From: Thermodesulfobacteriota bacterium | GTDB lineage: Bacteria > Desulfobacterota_D > UBA1144 > Nemesobacterales > UBA2774 | Direction of reading: 5' to 3' | Length of the DNA stretch: 7,452 bases | NCBI GenBank assembly: GCA_039028315.1 | Contig: JBCCIH010000123.1 | Span: forward strand, 1 to 7,452 | In this document: piece after piece, positions 5,673-7,452 of the stretch | Layout of the letters: the number at the start of each line of letters is the position of its first letter | Numbering within the stretch: the stretch's first letter is position 1 | Program-made: the position numbers and the translations under genes | The notes under the pieces: model-generated | Seen by the model: only the letters and a program-made list of their open reading frames with translations | Told to the model about the DNA's origin: nothing | The model's database searches: none

Positions 5673-6038
5673 ATGAGAAATAAAACAACAATTCTATATG
5701 TTGCTTTACTGGCAGTTTTGATAGGGTATGGCTGTAAGGATCAGCATCCTGTTGAGCCAAACGGACTATGGGAAAAGACTGTGAATAAAGAAATTATAGG
5801 AACATTAGAACTCGAAGAAAACTCCAAGTTCACTTTTACAGCAGTCGATAGTAAGCACACTGATAGCAAAGGTAGATACAGTTTGATTGAGGATGAAATT
5901 ACATTTGAAGATGATACGTGCCAAAATCCTGGAACTTACCAATATATTATAGGAAAAGACGTGCTTACTTTTACACTAAAAGACGATACTTGTGAGCAAA
6001 GAGCACAAGTGATAACCGGAACTTGGACACTTAAATAA
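5673..6038 (+). CDS. Small putative lipoprotein, lipocalin-like beta-strand protein
   Basis: This is a 121-residue exported protein. Residues 1-20 are a signal sequence (RNK, then ILYVALLAVLIGYG) followed by Cys21. The lipobox GYGC is atypical at positions -3 and -2, but the length and placement suit lipidation. Lys22 at +2 would favour outer-membrane delivery under the E. coli Lol rule. The mature part reads as an antiparallel beta protein: GLWEKT (31-36), IIGTLELEENSKFTFTAVD (41-59), GRYSLIEDEITFEDDTC (67-83), GTYQYIIGKDVLTFTLKDDTC (87-107) and a final GTWTLK. The 'G-x-W ... TFTA ... G-x-Y ... TF-DDTC ... GTY ... DDTC..R ... GTW' pattern is shared with many uncharacterised bacterial lipocalin-like proteins. 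The paired DDTC motifs (Cys83, Cys107) probably form a disulfide. No ligand can be assigned. The start is the first Met of the signal peptide. Confidence 0.75.
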   Translation: MRNKTTILYVALLAVLIGYGCKDQHPVEPNGLWEKTVNKEIIGTLELEENSKFTFTAVDSKHTDSKGRYSLIEDEITFEDDTCQNPGTYQYIIGKDVLTFTLKDDTCEQRAQVITGTWTLK

Positions 6039-6213
6039 AGTATCTTTATCTATCCAAATTATCCCCAAATTTATCTGAAACTAAATGAAGTTTCTATCAT
6101 CATATATAGATATATAGATTATTTTATAGAATGGAGACTTTAAATATAATTTATCACTAGTAGTTTCCAACTAATTAGGATAGAATACATACCATCTTAC
6201 AGAGATTTAAAAA

Positions 6214-6242
6214 ATTTGAAAAATAAACATATTCAAATGGAG
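6214..6242 (+). promoter_or_regulatory. Dyad abutting the SDR ribosome binding site
   Basis: ATTTGAA (6214-6220) and TTCAAAT (6232-6238) are perfect complements with an 11-base loop, immediately followed by GGAG (6239-6242). GGAG is 10 bases from ATG 6253 but only one base from ATG 6244, so it supports the inner start. The stem is AT-rich and marginal. A role in translation control is possible but unproven. Confidence 0.35.
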
Positions 6243-6252
6243 AATGGCCTGG

Positions 6253-7017
6253 ATGAGATTTAAGGATAAAACAGTAATAATAACAGGCGGCGGAACAGGC
6301 ATAGGAAGAGAAACAGCCCTACTCTTTGCACAAGAATCAGCAAATGTTGTAATAGTTGGAAGAAGAAGCGAAAAACTTGAAGAGGTTCAGCAAGAATCCA
6401 AAAAGTTTGGACCGGAGCTTGACTATATTGCCGGTGATATATCTATTGAAGAGACATGCAAAACAGTTGTTGATTATGTAATAGAGAAATATGGGCATAT
6501 CAATATACTAATTAACAATGCCGGCATTTTACACCCGGGCACTACCCATGAAATATCTAGTGAGCACTGGGATGATACTTTTAGGATCAACGTTAAAGGC
6601 CTTTGGCTTATGTCAAAGTATGTAATACCGCAGATGGCGGATCAACGACATGGAGTAATTATAAACACTTCATCCATAATTGGCATAAAAGGTTTTGTTG
6701 GAGTAGCTGCTTATGCAGCATCTAAAGGTGCAGTAGCTCAACTAACTAAATGTATGGCGCTTGAATATGCCAAGAAAGGAATAAGGGTAAATGCAATCTG
6801 CCCAGGATTTGTGGATACACCTCTTGTTACTGAGGGATACTTGAAAAGGGCTCAAGATAAAGAGTCTGCAGTCAATTATATGAATTCTCTACATCCGGTA
6901 GGAAAAATTGCTACACCAAGAGAAGTAGCATATGCAATACTGTTTCTATGCGATGACACCTCGGGCTTTATTACCGGCCATTTAATGCCCATTGATGGCG
7001 GATGGAACGCAAGATAA
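6253..7017 (+). CDS. Classical short-chain dehydrogenase/reductase (SDR)
   Basis: This 254-residue cytoplasmic NAD(P)-dependent oxidoreductase has a Rossmann fold. It shows the cofactor loop TGGGTGIG (residues 11-18), the GDIS acidic turn (61-64), NNAG (88-91) and the catalytic tetrad Asn113 (INVKG), Ser141 (TSSIIG), Tyr154 and Lys158 (YAASK). It also has the substrate-side PGFVDTP segment (184-190) and the family ending IDGGW (247-251). Arg37-Arg38 after the second strand suggests a preference for NADP(H). The length is standard for the FabG-like/classical group, and the substrate (sugar alcohol, steroid-like, 3-oxoacyl or other) cannot be assigned. An ATG at 6244 would add MAW but sits against the ribosome binding site, so ATG 6253 is preferred. 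It is separated from the lipoprotein gene by about 200 bases of AT-rich spacer in which I see no convincing promoter beyond an isolated TATAAT at 6145-6150. It is not evidently part of an operon. Confidence 0.92.
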   Translation: MRFKDKTVIITGGGTGIGRETALLFAQESANVVIVGRRSEKLEEVQQESKKFGPELDYIAGDISIEETCKTVVDYVIEKYGHINILINNAGILHPGTTHEISSEHWDDTFRINVKGLWLMSKYVIPQMADQRHGVIINTSSIIGIKGFVGVAAYAASKGAVAQLTKCMALEYAKKGIRVNAICPGFVDTPLVTEGYLKRAQDKESAVNYMNSLHPVGKIATPREVAYAILFLCDDTSGFITGHLMPIDGGWNAR

Positions 7018-7181
7018 ATACCAATACTTACTATTAAATAATTTTATACAAACTTTCTAAACGTATAACTTACTTCCTTTTATAACTATATATTGTTTAT
7101 TAGCTATATAAATATTTATCCTACTATTGATTATTCTTAACAATTATGATATTTTAGCTTTAGGTTTAGAAGATGGCGAAT

Positions 7182-7222
7182 TTTAGGCTTATTACAGTGT
7201 AGCGGACTTAAACCAGCCTAAA
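7182..7222 (+). repeat. 8-bp inverted repeat with 25-base loop
   Basis: TTTAGGCT (7182-7189) is the reverse complement of AGCCTAAA (7215-7222). AGTGT (7196-7200) in the loop can instead pair with ACACT (7222-7226), which overlaps the right arm by one base. No T run follows, so it is not a standard terminator. It may be an RNA leader stem or a protein-binding dyad. Confidence 0.35.
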
Positions 7223-7252
7223 CACTTCAAAACCCACCAAAACGAGCTCATT

Positions 7253-7266
7253 AAAGGAGGTGTTCC
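7253..7266 (+). promoter_or_regulatory. Extended anti-16S (Shine-Dalgarno-like) sequence without a start codon
   Basis: AAAGGAGGTGTTCC differs at one position from the reverse complement of the conserved bacterial 16S rRNA 3' end (AAAGGAGGTGATCC). No ATG lies within range. The only nearby GTG (7260) overlaps the element and opens a 12-codon frame. Its bases are complementary to ACACCT (7308-7313) and to GGAACAC (7331-7337), mutually exclusively. Confidence 0.35.
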
Positions 7267-7369
7267 CACTAAGAGCGATTAAAACAAGTGCAATTTAACA
7301 CAATTGTACACCTGTATTGCTGCATACGAAGGAACACTAACTAACAAAAAACCCCATTAAAAAGCTATT

Positions 7370-7375
7370 AGGAGG
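7370..7375 (+). promoter_or_regulatory. Strong ribosome binding site for the last gene
   Basis: AGGAGG is a full Shine-Dalgarno consensus nine bases before ATG 7385. It is the best ribosome binding site in the window, which suggests high expression of the exported protein. Confidence 0.75.
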
Positions 7376-7384
7376 ATATAAAGG

Positions 7385-7452
7385 ATGAGAATTTTAACTA
7401 CAGTACTTGCAGTCTTTTTCGGCATTGCTGCATTATCAGTATCAGCCAATGC
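7385..7452 (+). CDS. Exported protein, only the signal peptide present (3' end cut)
   Basis: The frame runs from ATG 7385 to the window edge, 22 complete codons plus two bases. The visible residues (MRILTTVLAVFFGIAALSVS, then AN and probably A) form a classical type I signal peptide: one Arg, a hydrophobic core, and a small-residue end with candidate cleavage after SVSA or ANA. A full Shine-Dalgarno sequence and a long, possibly structured leader precede it, so the product is likely an abundant or regulated periplasmic, outer-membrane or secreted protein. The mature part is outside the window, so no function can be given. Confidence 0.7.
   Translation, partial: MRILTTVLAVFFGIAALSVSAN

Larger units (their letters stand above)
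7018..7384 (+). other. Long non-coding spacer and probable structured leader
   Basis: These 367 bases hold no plausible gene. The first ~140 bases are very AT-rich and contain -10-like strings (TATGAT at 7145-7150) without a well-spaced -35. From about 7180 the composition changes and several complementary segments appear: an 8-bp dyad (7182-7222), and a purine-rich element (7253-7266) that can pair with either of two downstream segments. The spacer ends in the ribosome binding site of the exported-protein gene. The structure would fit a long regulated 5' leader, but no known riboswitch class is recognised. Confidence 0.4.

Noticed and set aside
6077..6094. GAAACT/AGTTTC hairpin after the lipoprotein gene as a possible terminator.
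   Set aside because: The stem is only six pairs and no T run follows, so termination is not supported.
6145..6150. TATAAT in the spacer before the SDR gene as a promoter -10.
   Set aside because: No -35-like hexamer lies 16-18 bases upstream, and isolated TATAAT strings are common in this composition.
7173..7202. Nine-codon frame MANFRLITV as a leader peptide.
   Set aside because: It has a weak ribosome binding site and no run of regulatory codons, so it is mentioned only within the leader finding.
1..7452. CRISPR arrays, tRNA or rRNA genes, insertion sequences, attachment sites and phage genes.
   Set aside because: No regularly spaced repeats, cloverleaf-like segments, transposase motifs or long terminal repeats were seen on either strand.

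Overview
The window is AT-rich (roughly 35-40% GC by eye) and every supported gene lies on the + strand. Signal peptides, a probable lipoprotein and an IPTL-CTERM sorting tail point to an uncultured-type, diderm (Gram-negative) bacterium. The lineage cannot be fixed from the sequence. A deltaproteobacterium-like or candidate-phylum marine lineage is only a guess.

Layout. Positions 1-654 carry the 3' part of an NTF2/SnoaL-fold protein and a small unrecognised acidic protein. Positions 717-4460 hold the centrepiece, a tight four-gene run: a short Ppx/GppA phosphatase, a CHAD protein with a degenerate CYTH-like N-terminus, a ParA-type ATPase with no ParB partner, and a compact CYTH triphosphate tunnel enzyme with its catalytic motifs intact. 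The gaps are 57, 12 and 12 bases, so co-transcription is likely. Next, behind a good sigma70-type promoter, is a secreted beta-propeller-like protein ending in an IPTL-CTERM exosortase signal (4607-5506), closed by a clear rho-independent terminator. A small putative lipoprotein (5673-6038) and a classical short-chain dehydrogenase/reductase (6253-7017) follow, each behind AT-rich spacer. The last 367 bases before the final gene are non-coding, with several complementary segments and an unusually long match to the 16S rRNA 3' end. They lead into a strong ribosome binding site and the signal peptide of an exported protein cut by the window edge.

How the genes may work together. Three of the four operon genes belong to families that hydrolyse or bind polyphosphate or triphosphate: Ppx/GppA (polyphosphate or pppGpp), CHAD (a polyphosphate-binding helical domain) and CYTH (inorganic or organic triphosphate). 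A ParA ATPase inside this set, without ParB, suggests a system that metabolises and perhaps positions polyphosphate bodies, by analogy with ParA-like ATPases that space carboxysomes and other cargo. The positioning role is inference. The enzyme families themselves are well supported by motifs.
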